Shown in pieces: positions 27,611-36,110 of a DNA stretch of 45,533 bases. The first letter of the stretch is position 1; every line of letters begins with the position of its first letter. The DNA is from an uncultured Planctomycetaceae bacterium (GTDB taxonomy: Bacteria > Planctomycetota > Planctomycetia > Planctomycetales > Planctomycetaceae), in NCBI GenBank assembly GCA_903858815.1, contig CAIOKE010000290.1, positions 1-45,533 on the forward strand. Reading direction: 5' to 3'. The translations under genes and the position numbers were made by a program. The notes under the pieces are model-generated. The model saw only the letters and a program-made list of their open reading frames with translations. It was not told where the DNA came from and searched no databases.

Positions 27611-28677
27611 ACGCGCGACAGTCGATCCAGCCAGCGTAACATCACCGGTGGCCACGGCAGCTGCCACGACAACTGCTCTTTTGTTCCCGGATGGCGAAAT
27701 CCAAGCTCTGCTGCATGCAGCGCCAGCCCCGGTGCCGCACTCTCGTCAGGTACGTCAGGAGCACCATAGGGACCACGGTACTTCACATCACCGCATAATG
27801 GTGTCCCCTGCTCCGCCAGCTGAATCCGAATCTGATTCGTCCGACCCGTCTCCAGACGGCATTCCAGTTCTGTGTATCCATCAAATCGACGCAGCGGCTT
27901 GATATGCGTGACCATATCCAGCCCCTCCACTGTTTCATCATCCGATGAGCCACGCAGCCCATCACCTCGATCACGAATCTGCCGCGACCGTAATGTGCCG
28001 GCAGACACGTTTCCCGGAACGACGCATAAGTAACGTCGCAGCACTGTGTGAGCCGCAAACTGGTGGATCAGAAACTGCTGCGACTCCACGGTTCGCGCGA
28101 ACACCAGGATTCCACTTGTCTCGCGATCAATGCGATGTACTGCCAGCAGTCCGGTATCCGCTGCAGGCTTCCCGCCAGACTCACTGCGAAAGCCACGTCG
28201 ACCACGCTCATTCAGGGCGTTCGTTCGAGCCTGCGGGGCGATGCGAGCCTCCCGTCGCTGAATCAACCTTGCCAGACTCTCCTCCAGCGCCGGTTGCTGC
28301 CGCTTCCGCTCCTCACTCCAGTCACGATCGCCTGGGTGCCTTACCGACAGCATGCCGGCAGGCTTCGCGGCGACTACCACCAGCGGATCCAGCCAGAGAA
28401 TCCGCACGTCAGCGTCACCCGGAATCTGTGGAAACGGACGCTCGCGCACCTCAAGCACGTCACCAGACTGCACTCGTCGGCCTTCATCAATGCAGACAAT
28501 CCCATTGATGCCCAGCCGACGCTCCTGCAGCAGCCTGCGCGCCACAGCCCACGTCAGCGTGCCATCACACTTCCGCAGGGCACCCAGAACCGCCCCCGCT
28601 GTGGAATCCGTTACTGTGTGCCTGACTGCTGCCACATCCACTCTCTCTGCCTGTCCAGACCTTCGCCCAATCACCAC
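27604..28677 (-). CDS. RluA-family 23S rRNA/tRNA pseudouridine synthase
   Basis: 357 residues from a GTG at 28677 that lies immediately after the pgpH stop (TGAGTG), so translation is probably coupled. An S4-like RNA-binding region (~40-78, including RRLLQERRLGINGIV) is followed by the catalytic domain. The signature HRIDRETSGILVFAR, with catalytic Asp, is near residue 178, and RTNQIRIQLAEQG is near 280. There is an insertion of about 50 residues between the first strand (VAAKPAGMLSV) and the catalytic motif, rich in Arg/Glu/Gln. The target uridine cannot be assigned, so no specific rlu symbol is given. The gene occupies the position where ybeY is common in phoH-pgpH clusters. Confidence 0.93.
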   Translation of the reverse strand: MVIGRRSGQAERVDVAAVRHTVTDSTAGAVLGALRKCDGTLTWAVARRLLQERRLGINGIVCIDEGRRVQSGDVLEVRERPFPQIPGDADVRILWLDPLVVVAAKPAGMLSVRHPGDRDWSEERKRQQPALEESLARLIQRREARIAPQARTNALNERGRRGFRSESGGKPAADTGLLAVHRIDRETSGILVFARTVESQQFLIHQFAAHTVLRRYLCVVPGNVSAGTLRSRQIRDRGDGLRGSSDDETVEGLDMVTHIKPLRRFDGYTELECRLETGRTNQIRIQLAEQGTPLCGDVKYRGPYGAPDVPDESAAPGLALHAAELGFRHPGTKEQLSWQLPWPPVMLRWLDRLSRVQ

Positions 28678-30984
28678 TCAGGCGTGCCGCTGACCCGGAT
28701 AACGAACCCGACCGTGATGCGCTGCCAGCAGCGACTTCACAAGCGATTCCTCAATCCGCCGCAACTCGTTCATCTGCAGATTGCAGTCGTCAAACTGACC
28801 GTCCAGCAACCGCTTCAGAATAATGTCATGCACGAGGGACTGAATTCGCCGCGACGTCGGCTCGTTCAATGTGCGACTGGCACTCTCAACCGCGTCGGCC
28901 ACCATCAGCACAGCGGCCTCGCGAGTCTGCGGGCGAGGACCCGGGTAACGGAAATTGGATTCATCCGCCTCTGAACGATGATCCGAGTCGGCTTTACGCG
29001 CCGCCTCACGATAAAAATATTCCACCAGGGTCGTGCCATGATGCTCAGCAATAAACGGATGCAGAGCCTCTGGAAGATTGTTCTCCTCCGCCAGCTCCAG
29101 ACCGTCCTTCACATGGCCGATGATGATCAGAGTACTCATATTCGGAGCCAGTGACTTGTGCGGGTTCTCCGTACCCTCCGTGATGTTCTCAATGAAATAC
29201 TCAGGCTTCATCATCTTCCCGATGTCGTGGAAATAGGCTCCCACTCGAGTCAGCAGGCCGTTCGCCCCAATGGACTCGGCCGCCGCCTCAGCCATAGCAG
29301 CCACTGTCATGGAGTGGTTGTAAGTGCCGGGCGCCCGCCGCGCCAGCTCCTGCAACAGCGGATGCGAAACACCCGTCAGCTCCAGCAGACTGATGTCCGT
29401 CACAATCCCGAAGGCCTGCTCAATGAAGGGCAGACTGCCCGCCACCAGATAACAGCAGATCAGGGCCGAACCCGAATACTTCAGAGCCACCAGCAAGAGC
29501 CCCGAATTCTTCCACGCCTCAGGAATCGAAGCCTGCTCCAGAATCCCTGCGGACCAAACCGCCACAAACGAAATTGCCGCCAGTCGAAAACCCAGCTTGA
29601 TCATGATCAACCGCGATTTAATCCGCCGCAAAGGCAGCACTGACGCCACGCTGACAATCATCAGCACAATCAGACTGCTCAGACTGCCTGTTGTCGACGC
29701 AGACAACAACAGCGTCAGCACAAAGGCTGTCATGATGGCCACCGCCTGGCCATAAACAATTGCCGTGATCATGATCGCCGCCAGCAAAGGGATCACTTCC
29801 GCTCGATACGGATCCTGACTGGCCCATGAACCCAGAAACACGGTGCTGCAGCACATCCCCAGAAACAACAGCAGTCGCGACGGATCTTCAAGCATCCCAG
29901 GGCGAGCATGCTTCAGGAAGATTCCGAACAATAACACAAGAACCGTTGTTAACAGAATCCGACCCAGAAATCGCAGGCCCCGCTGACTGCCCGTGAGCGA
30001 CCGCTCAAAGGCCTCCTGCTCGTACCGCAGGACCTCCCGATGAGTCTCCAGAATCTGATTTTCCGGAGGTACTAAAGTATCCCCGGCAGAATACTCACGA
30101 TAGACGTCCGAAGTTCTCTCTTCGATCTTACGCCGAGCCGCTTCGGTTGCCGCTGCGTCCCGAGCAAGCTGCTTGTTCAGATTCGCCAGCAACCACGCCT
30201 CAACGGGCTTTCGCAAAATCGCCAGCTTCCCGTACAGTTGCCAGTTCTTCCCCAGACGCCCCGTCTCCTGCAACTGGTCCTCCAGCAGCACATCACTCAG
30301 AACGCCGTTGTGCAGTACCGTCCCCACCGCGTCCACGACCTGAATCGCACGGTCCCTCTCCGCCTCAGTCGCCTTCGGATTCTCTGAAAACTGCTGGATG
30401 GCCGATTGCCTGTCAATCAGACCCAGTCGCCGAGCATCCGAAATGAACTGCGAAAATTCGGCAATCAACTCGTCCAGACGACGTCCGTTGGAATCATCCG
30501 GAGTACTCAGTTGATTGCGCAGCACACTGTATGCAGTTCGCTCAGTCTCACTGCCATCCTTGCGAATGCCGAACGACAACAGCAGTTCTTCACTGACCTG
30601 ATTGATCGACTCAGTGTTGGCAATCACGCTTAACTGCGTTCGCAGCAGAGACTCCAGACGGTCAATGATGTCCCCGCTCTGACGCAGCACAATTGGAGCA
30701 TTCTCTACGGCGTCCTGCCGCGCCCTGCGACTGGCCTCGGTATCCACGATCCGGAAGGCCACACGCGCCTGAATCCCGCTGGATGCCAGCATTCCCTCAC
30801 GCCACCGCTGACCCGAACTGCCCAAACCAGCAGCCAGCAACAGACCGCAAACCGCAGCTGTTGAAATCAACACCAGAGTCAATACCCGGTAGTCGCGGAA
30901 CGCCCCCAAAAGGCGATCCCAGAGACCTGGTGTCGGACGGAAGACACGAGCCTGACGGTGACGGCGAGTTCCGTAGAATGACAT
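28678..30984 (-). CDS. pgpH: 7TM-HD family phosphohydrolase (PgpH/YqfF-like, c-di-AMP phosphodiesterase family)
   Basis: 768 residues, standard for the family. A short basic N-terminus and one TM (~35-55) lead into a large extracytoplasmic 7TMR-HDED domain (~60-330), then a seven-TM block (~335-520), then a cytoplasmic HD domain: APGTYNHSMTVAAMAE near 550, HDIGKMMKPEYF near 585 and AEHHGTT near 640, which carry the His/Asp metal ligands. Known relatives hydrolyse c-di-AMP; whether this organism makes c-di-AMP is not shown here. It follows phoH on the same strand after 211 bases and touches the rluA-like gene, a near-universal phoH-pgpH neighbourhood. Confidence 0.94.
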   Translation of the reverse strand: MSFYGTRRHRQARVFRPTPGLWDRLLGAFRDYRVLTLVLISTAAVCGLLLAAGLGSSGQRWREGMLASSGIQARVAFRIVDTEASRRARQDAVENAPIVLRQSGDIIDRLESLLRTQLSVIANTESINQVSEELLLSFGIRKDGSETERTAYSVLRNQLSTPDDSNGRRLDELIAEFSQFISDARRLGLIDRQSAIQQFSENPKATEAERDRAIQVVDAVGTVLHNGVLSDVLLEDQLQETGRLGKNWQLYGKLAILRKPVEAWLLANLNKQLARDAAATEAARRKIEERTSDVYREYSAGDTLVPPENQILETHREVLRYEQEAFERSLTGSQRGLRFLGRILLTTVLVLLFGIFLKHARPGMLEDPSRLLLFLGMCCSTVFLGSWASQDPYRAEVIPLLAAIMITAIVYGQAVAIMTAFVLTLLLSASTTGSLSSLIVLMIVSVASVLPLRRIKSRLIMIKLGFRLAAISFVAVWSAGILEQASIPEAWKNSGLLLVALKYSGSALICCYLVAGSLPFIEQAFGIVTDISLLELTGVSHPLLQELARRAPGTYNHSMTVAAMAEAAAESIGANGLLTRVGAYFHDIGKMMKPEYFIENITEGTENPHKSLAPNMSTLIIIGHVKDGLELAEENNLPEALHPFIAEHHGTTLVEYFYREAARKADSDHRSEADESNFRYPGPRPQTREAAVLMVADAVESASRTLNEPTSRRIQSLVHDIILKRLLDGQFDDCNLQMNELRRIEESLVKSLLAAHHGRVRYPGQRHA

Positions 30985-31141
30985 CGCCTCAGCCCCCCGG
31001 GAGATGGTTCAGATAACCATCAGGGAACACACCGAGGCGACAAGGACACCACAAACGGACACTGTAAGCCCGGGCCGGTGCAGCCGCACTGCCCTGCGAC
31101 AGCCGCTTCACCAGCAATGAACTGTTCATTGAAGTTTTGAC

Positions 31142-31161
31142 CGACGGAGATGCGTCCGTCG
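31142..31161. repeat. Hairpin in the phoH-pgpH gap
   Basis: Seven-bp stem CGACGGA / TCCGTCG with a six-base loop, 35 bases beyond the phoH stop on its coding strand. No clear U-run follows, so it could be a weak terminator or attenuating structure between phoH and pgpH. Confidence 0.45.
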
Positions 31162-31195
31162 CGCCAGACAGTGCTTGATACGAGTGCCCGGACGA

Positions 31196-32254
31196 TCAGC
31201 CCGACACCGCGTCCGCTTCGTACGCCGAAACGATCTCACGCACCAGCTTGTTACGAACAATATCCTGACCTGTTAGTTGCACCACTGCAACCCCGGATAT
31301 CCTGGAAAGTCGACGAATTGCGTCTCGAAATCCGGATTGTACTCCCCGCTCCAGATCGTTCTGCGTTGAATCGCCTGTGACCACAATTCGCGAATTCTGG
31401 CCCATTCGAGTCAAAAACATCTTCATCTGAGTGACCGTCGTATTCTGCGCCTCGTCCAGAATCATGAATGTGTCATTCAATGTCCGGCCACGCATAAACG
31501 CCAGCGGCAAGATCTCAATCACGTCATTCGACATGTATCTACGGACCTGATCATAGTCCACCATATCGTGAATCGCGTCCAGCAGAGGACGAATGAACGG
31601 ATTCACCTTCGCAAACATGTCCCCCGGCAGAAAACCCAGCTTTTCACCCGCCTCAACCGCCGGACGAACCAGCACTATCTTCCGCACATACTCCGCACGC
31701 AACGCCTCAAGTGCCAGCGCCACAGCCAGATACGTCTTGCCCGATCCAGCAGGACCGTCGCACATGACCAAATCCGTCTTCCGGATCGCCTCCATGTACA
31801 GCTTCTGACCGTCCGTCTTCGGACGAACCTGTCCCACCCGATCCCGACCTGTCCGGAATTCTGCTATCCCCCGCGCCGGCCAGTTTTCCAGACCGGACAC
31901 TGCACCTCCGCCGGAACCAGCACCCGCCGGCGCCGGTCCCGCGTGAGTTAACCCCTGAAAACCCTCCCCCACACCCATCACCGCCCGCTCCTTTGGTGCC
32001 GCTGCCACGCGACTGCCAGACTGCAGCTCCTCAACCGTCGCCTCCGGCTGAGTCTGCAGCACCTTGCGCCACTTCTGCAATGTCTCCAGACCACGCCGAA
32101 CCTGGTCCTCGTCACCCAGAATCCTGACCTGACTGCCCCGCAAAACCACCTGCGCGCCAGTCTCCCGACTCAGTACCTTCAGATTCTCGTCCCGCGAACC
32201 AAATAATGCCCGCGCTTCATCGTGATGATCCAGTTCCAGATATGCCTCAGCCAT
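31196..32254 (-). CDS. phoH: PhoH-family ATPase
   Basis: 352 residues. It starts MAEAYLELDHHDEARALFGS, with an N-terminal KH-like region (~28-75, including QVVLRGSQVRILGDEDQV) typical of the PhoH/YbeZ group, then a Gly/Pro-rich linker. The PhoH ATPase domain has Walker A GPAGSGKTYLAVALALEALR near residue 165, VRPAVEAGEKLGFLPGD, LAFMRGRTLNDTFMILDEAQ (Walker B) and GDSTQNDLERG. Such proteins are RNA-linked ATPases/helicases, often with YbeY in ribosome and RNA maintenance. It is the first gene of the phoH-pgpH-rluA-like run and divergent from a polytopic membrane-protein gene. Confidence 0.95.
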   Translation of the reverse strand: MAEAYLELDHHDEARALFGSRDENLKVLSRETGAQVVLRGSQVRILGDEDQVRRGLETLQKWRKVLQTQPEATVEELQSGSRVAAAPKERAVMGVGEGFQGLTHAGPAPAGAGSGGGAVSGLENWPARGIAEFRTGRDRVGQVRPKTDGQKLYMEAIRKTDLVMCDGPAGSGKTYLAVALALEALRAEYVRKIVLVRPAVEAGEKLGFLPGDMFAKVNPFIRPLLDAIHDMVDYDQVRRYMSNDVIEILPLAFMRGRTLNDTFMILDEAQNTTVTQMKMFLTRMGQNSRIVVTGDSTQNDLERGVQSGFRDAIRRLSRISGVAVVQLTGQDIVRNKLVREIVSAYEADAVSG

Positions 32255-32624
32255 AACAGTCAGGTTAGTCCGCTTTTTTGACGTTGAATTCCACCGTAAG
32301 CCCCCCCGGGCACGGTACCGGCCAGTCCGCCAATTCTAGACCACCCCGGCGGCAGACGAAACTACCAACCCCGCCAGACAATCCCACAAATTCACAAGTT
32401 CGCAAAAATTCAGATCAGACAGGTTTTTTCGGCTGTGTTGGCCCCACGCCCCACCTGTCGCTCTTTCGCAACACCGCGGAAACACGGCGTATCTGCTACA
32501 TCTGAACCACTCACACTCCACCACCCAACCATCGCTGAACGTTGCCCATTTTCTTCCGGATTCCCCCGCCTTCCCCGCTGTAGACTCCACCGCCGAATCT
32601 CTGCCTCACCCCGGAATCGACCAC
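32255..32624. other. Divergent phoH / polytopic protein intergenic region
   Basis: 370 bases expected to hold two promoters. Patches near 32395-32430 are AT-richer (CAGGTTTTTTCGG and similar). I found no convincing -35/-10 pair, repeat copy or gene. Confidence 0.45.
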
Positions 32625-34232
32625 ATGTCCGCAACACTCGCACCGCCACCCGACCTGCCGGCACCGGTCGTCAGTCCCGTCAGCGGCCCCGCTGTAACCA
32701 CGGCTACCGCCTCACCAGCCGGAACTCGCAGACTGCCTCTCGCCACACAACCTCGGACCGCCCTGCTGGCCATCGCCTGCTGCGGTGTCTTTCTGGCACT
32801 CGCCTCCGGTCGACTCTGGCACACCGATCTCTGGGATCACCTGAACTACGGCAAATTGATCCTGCAACAGCAGGCCGTACCGCTCACCGAACCACTGCTG
32901 CCGCTCGCTGCCGGTACCCGCATGGTAAATATTCCATGGCTGGCTCAAGTCAGCATGAAACTCACCGAACGACACATCGGCCTTGCCGGACTGCAACTTC
33001 TGGCTGGCGGCTGCGGTGCTTTCGCTGTGTTTCTGACCGCACGTGAAGCCGCCCGCCGCACGCGCAGCGCCTTCGCCGGGCTACTCGCAATCACCGTATT
33101 CATTCTCGTCAATCAGCACGAATTGCAGGTGATACGCCCACAGCTGGCAGGGCTGGTCGGTTACTGCATCACCCTCGCATGGACACTGGGAACTCAGAAA
33201 CATTCCCTCAAACACTGGATCGGTTTCACTCTGCTGTTTGCCCTTTGGGCAAATCTGCACGGATCCTTCGCCATGGGGCTCGCGCTGCTGGCCATCGCTG
33301 CCGTTGGCCGCGCTCTCGATGTACTGCTGCACTCCCGCAGCGCCGCCCTGATGCTGGCAGATCCGCAGTTCCACCGGAATATCCTGCTGCTGCAGCTGTG
33401 CAGCGTGGCTGTTCTGCTGAATCCCAATGGACTGCTGATTTACCCGGAAATCTTCGCTGTCAGCGGACATCCCAATACCGCCTCCATGTTTGAATGGCAG
33501 CCTCTGACACTGCGGATGCCACATGGGCAAATCGCCGCCACAGTACTGGCCATCACCGTTCTCTGCGTTCGCTTCAGCCCCCGCCGCCTGCGAATCACAG
33601 AAATCCTGGCCTTCGGCGGCACTGCACTCCTGGCCGCATGGTCGGCTCGCATGCTCAACTGGTGGGCACCCGTTGCTGCCATCGTTGTCGCGACACACCT
33701 CGCCGCCATTCTCAGACCCGTTCTCTGCCGCTTCAATGCCCGACCAACAGCTCGCCCCTCCCTGCTCTACACTGTCGGTTGCCTTGCCGTGGCTGCCTGC
33801 AGCGTGGCCCTTACACCCCTCGGCGCACAGCTGCGAACCGGAACTCCTCCCGCAGCCGCCAGCCTGCTCTCAAAAGAAACACCACTCGCGCTCGCTGCAT
33901 TCCTCCGCTCACAGCAGGATCTGCCCCGCGGAACAGCGTGGGTTCCCGCCGAATGGGCCGGATTCCTCATGAACCAGACACAGGGTTCACTCAAATCCAT
34001 GGTGAACCTCCATGTTCATCTGATTCCCGAAGAAGTCTGGCGCGATTATCTGCGAGTTGCTGCGGGCAGCGCTGACTGGGTCAACCTCCTCGATGAATAC
34101 GGTGTCAATCTGGTCGTCGTCGACAAACGTGCTCACAGCCTGCTGCTCAAACGCATCCGCGAATCCGCTGACTGGAAAAGCCTCTACGATGATCGACAAA
34201 GCGTCCTGCTGCTTCGCCGCCAGCCCCTGTAG
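32625..34232 (+). CDS. Polytopic membrane protein, GT-C (ArnT/GT39)-like architecture
   Basis: 535 residues. After a Pro/Ala-rich head (~1-45) there are ten or more hydrophobic segments. The first loop carries TDLWDHLNYGKLIL (residues ~66-79), an acidic motif placed as in GT-C glycosyltransferases that use lipid-linked sugars. RPQLAG, ALWANLHGSF and LNPNGLLIYPE mark later loops. A soluble C-terminal region (~430-535) ends in NLVVVDKRAH and SADWKSLYDDRQSVLLLR, a pattern common in uncharacterised membrane proteins of this type. It is a paralogue of the protein at 36111-37844, sharing the DLW.H, RPQL, W.N.HG and NP.G motifs in the same order. The next gene starts 27 bases on. Glycosyl transfer is an inference. 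Confidence 0.8.
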   Translation: MSATLAPPPDLPAPVVSPVSGPAVTTATASPAGTRRLPLATQPRTALLAIACCGVFLALASGRLWHTDLWDHLNYGKLILQQQAVPLTEPLLPLAAGTRMVNIPWLAQVSMKLTERHIGLAGLQLLAGGCGAFAVFLTAREAARRTRSAFAGLLAITVFILVNQHELQVIRPQLAGLVGYCITLAWTLGTQKHSLKHWIGFTLLFALWANLHGSFAMGLALLAIAAVGRALDVLLHSRSAALMLADPQFHRNILLLQLCSVAVLLNPNGLLIYPEIFAVSGHPNTASMFEWQPLTLRMPHGQIAATVLAITVLCVRFSPRRLRITEILAFGGTALLAAWSARMLNWWAPVAAIVVATHLAAILRPVLCRFNARPTARPSLLYTVGCLAVAACSVALTPLGAQLRTGTPPAAASLLSKETPLALAAFLRSQQDLPRGTAWVPAEWAGFLMNQTQGSLKSMVNLHVHLIPEEVWRDYLRVAAGSADWVNLLDEYGVNLVVVDKRAHSLLLKRIRESADWKSLYDDRQSVLLLRRQPL

Positions 34233-34259
34233 ACACTCCCGGTCCGCAACACAAAATCC

Positions 34260-35600
34260 ATGACCCACACCCTGAATGCATCCATGACAGATACACTCTA
34301 CAACCGGCCCCACCGCAACGTTTCCGCACGAACCATGCTGGCTGTACAGTGCCTCGTCCTCGTCAGCCTGCTCTCCGCATGGGTGCTGACCCCGTCTGCC
34401 GACCGCCGCGCACTGGCAGCCGTCGCACTGGGACGCCCCTACCCACTGGACGTCTTTCCCGAGACACCCGCACCCGGCAGCGTAGCACCGCTCTACAATC
34501 AGCCCGACCTTGTCAGCGATGAACAACTGGCCGCTGTCCTGAAAAAACTGATCCCCCGTTTCAGTCGCAGTCACCTCCGCCCCAACCTCATCGAACACGC
34601 ACTCAGAACGTGGGGCTCAGAAATCACCTTCAGTCACCCGGATGCCATCTCCGGACCCCAGATGGTCGAATTCCTCACCGACTCCGCCAGACACCTCGAA
34701 TCATGGGATGGCAAAGTCAAACCCCTGCTGGAAGACACCCCCGAAGGAATCTTTGTCCGCTTCGGTGAAGACTCCGCCGCCAGCGTGCACCATGATCACA
34801 CACTTGCCGCGCTCACTGAAGCCGGAGTTCCATTGACGGCCAATGTCTACACCACTCGCCGCGCTCTGCAACTGCGCCATATCCTCGCCGAAGCACTCCG
34901 CGACTTTCGTCTCGACGAAGGCGAAACCGAATGGTCCAGCCTCTGCTTCGCACTCTGGCTTGGTCCAGCCGGTATCCCTCAGTGGCATAACGGCGCCGGT
35001 CGCACCATCTCGTTCGATATGCTCGTCGAACGACTGGTCAGAAACCACAAACGAATGGGCGTCTGTCAGGGCACACATCGAATCTATACCCTGATGGCAC
35101 TGTTGCGACTCAATGAATCACAGCAGGGACGCCTGCTCTCGCCAAACGCTGCCACGATGGCCGAAGCATGGATCATGGACGTCAGACAACTGGTCGCCGA
35201 CTCACAGTTCCCCGACGGGTCATGGAACCCCGGCTGGTGCTACGGCAAAGACTATCAAATGCACCTTGATCCGCAGGAAAAAATTCCCAAACGAGTCATC
35301 GCGACAGGCCACCACCTCGAATGGATGTCCATCGCTCCTCGGAAATTCCATATTCCCCGAGAACAGATCCTCAAAGCGACACAGTGGCTGCTCACCAACG
35401 TTGAACAGACACCCCAGGCCGAGATTGATCAGAACTTCACCTTCTACTCGCACGTCGCCAAAGCCCTCGCCATGTGGAGACAAACCAGCCCCGCAGAATT
35501 CTGGACTCGGTATCAGCAGGAACACACCGCCGCCGAAGTCCTGCCCGCAAATCCTGCAGTCAGCTCCGCAAATACGACCGGCACCGCAATCTCGCCGTAA
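34260..35600 (+). CDS. Membrane-anchored protein of unknown function
   Basis: 446 residues. A signal anchor lies at about 25-45 (MLAVQCLVLVSLLSAWVL). The rest is predicted extracytoplasmic and helix-rich. The region ~320-410, with DSQFPDGSWNPGWCYG, ATGHHLEWMSIAPRKFHIPR and ILKATQWLLTNV, looks like alpha/alpha-toroid repeats similar in style to those in the protein at 19630-20679, but I cannot name a family. It starts at ATG 34260 (a second ATG at 34284 is possible), 27 bases after the polytopic gene, so the two are likely co-transcribed and may act together at the envelope. A repeat cluster follows within about 60 bases. Confidence 0.75.
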   Translation: MTHTLNASMTDTLYNRPHRNVSARTMLAVQCLVLVSLLSAWVLTPSADRRALAAVALGRPYPLDVFPETPAPGSVAPLYNQPDLVSDEQLAAVLKKLIPRFSRSHLRPNLIEHALRTWGSEITFSHPDAISGPQMVEFLTDSARHLESWDGKVKPLLEDTPEGIFVRFGEDSAASVHHDHTLAALTEAGVPLTANVYTTRRALQLRHILAEALRDFRLDEGETEWSSLCFALWLGPAGIPQWHNGAGRTISFDMLVERLVRNHKRMGVCQGTHRIYTLMALLRLNESQQGRLLSPNAATMAEAWIMDVRQLVADSQFPDGSWNPGWCYGKDYQMHLDPQEKIPKRVIATGHHLEWMSIAPRKFHIPREQILKATQWLLTNVEQTPQAEIDQNFTFYSHVAKALAMWRQTSPAEFWTRYQQEHTAAEVLPANPAVSSANTTGTAISP

Positions 35601-35661
35601 TCTCCTGCAGACAACCTCGCTCTCTGTCCCGCCCCCCCCCCAAACACCCCCCCCCGGGACC

Positions 35662-35739
35662 ACCGAGCACCAGCTCGGTAACGGTCATCCAACGCCCTTC
35701 GGCTCGGCAGGAGCCTCGCCCTCCCAAAGGACACTTCGC
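35662..35739 (-). repeat. Composite repeat C+A, copy 1
   Basis: 78 bases that begin with hairpin C (ACCGAGCACCAGCTCGGT) and end with hairpin A reversed (GGCTCGGCAGGAGCC). The order, read on the minus strand (A, then C), is matched by the arrangement at 340-277, where hairpin A and a C variant lie side by side in the same relative order. The pair thus behaves as one unit. Confidence 0.9.
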
Positions 35740-35798
35740 ATTCACTGACCCCTCACCTCAGCTTCCGCTAACGTCTCGCTTCGGTCCACCCCGGGCCC

Positions 35799-35875
35799 AC
35801 CGAGCACCAGCTCGGTAACGGTCATCCAACGCCCTTCGGCTCAGCAGGAGCCTCGCCCTTCAAAGGACACTTCGC
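35799..35875 (-). repeat. Composite repeat C+A, copy 2
   Basis: 77-base near-copy of 35662-35739, in the same orientation, with a one-base deletion and about two substitutions. The starts are 137 bases apart. The sequence between the copies is not repeated. Confidence 0.9.
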
Positions 35876-36110
35876 GTCCACTGACTACGAATTACCGATC
35901 ACCGTCCCATCGTCCGTCGAGCCCATAAGACTTCCGAGTCTTCCGATTCTGCCAGTTTTGCCGACATGGTTTTTTCCGGCAACCACAACTTCAACAACTC
36001 AGACTTCCACTCCATGACCTAACCTGACTGCTGTGAATCGACTGTCCGACAGTCACCACAGACTCGCTGCGTTTCACTCCATCGAATCCGAAAGCACTCG
36101 GGAAATCCCC

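Larger units (their letters stand above)
35601..36110. other. 510-nt repeat-rich gap
   Basis: Between the anchored protein and the second polytopic protein. It holds two long C tracts (10 C at 35632-35641, 9 C at 35647-35655), two tandem composite repeats (listed below) and a small AGACTTCCGAGTCT hairpin at 35928-35941. No gene is supported here, although the frame of the downstream gene is open from 36033. Confidence 0.75.

Noticed and set aside
32655-33046. Alternative frames overlapping the start of the first polytopic protein
   Set aside because: Arg/His/Thr-rich composition without hydrophobic pattern, fully covered by the membrane-protein gene.
35113-35818. Plus-strand frames running from the anchored-protein gene into the C+A repeats
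   Set aside because: They overlap a better gene in another frame and then read through repeat sequence.
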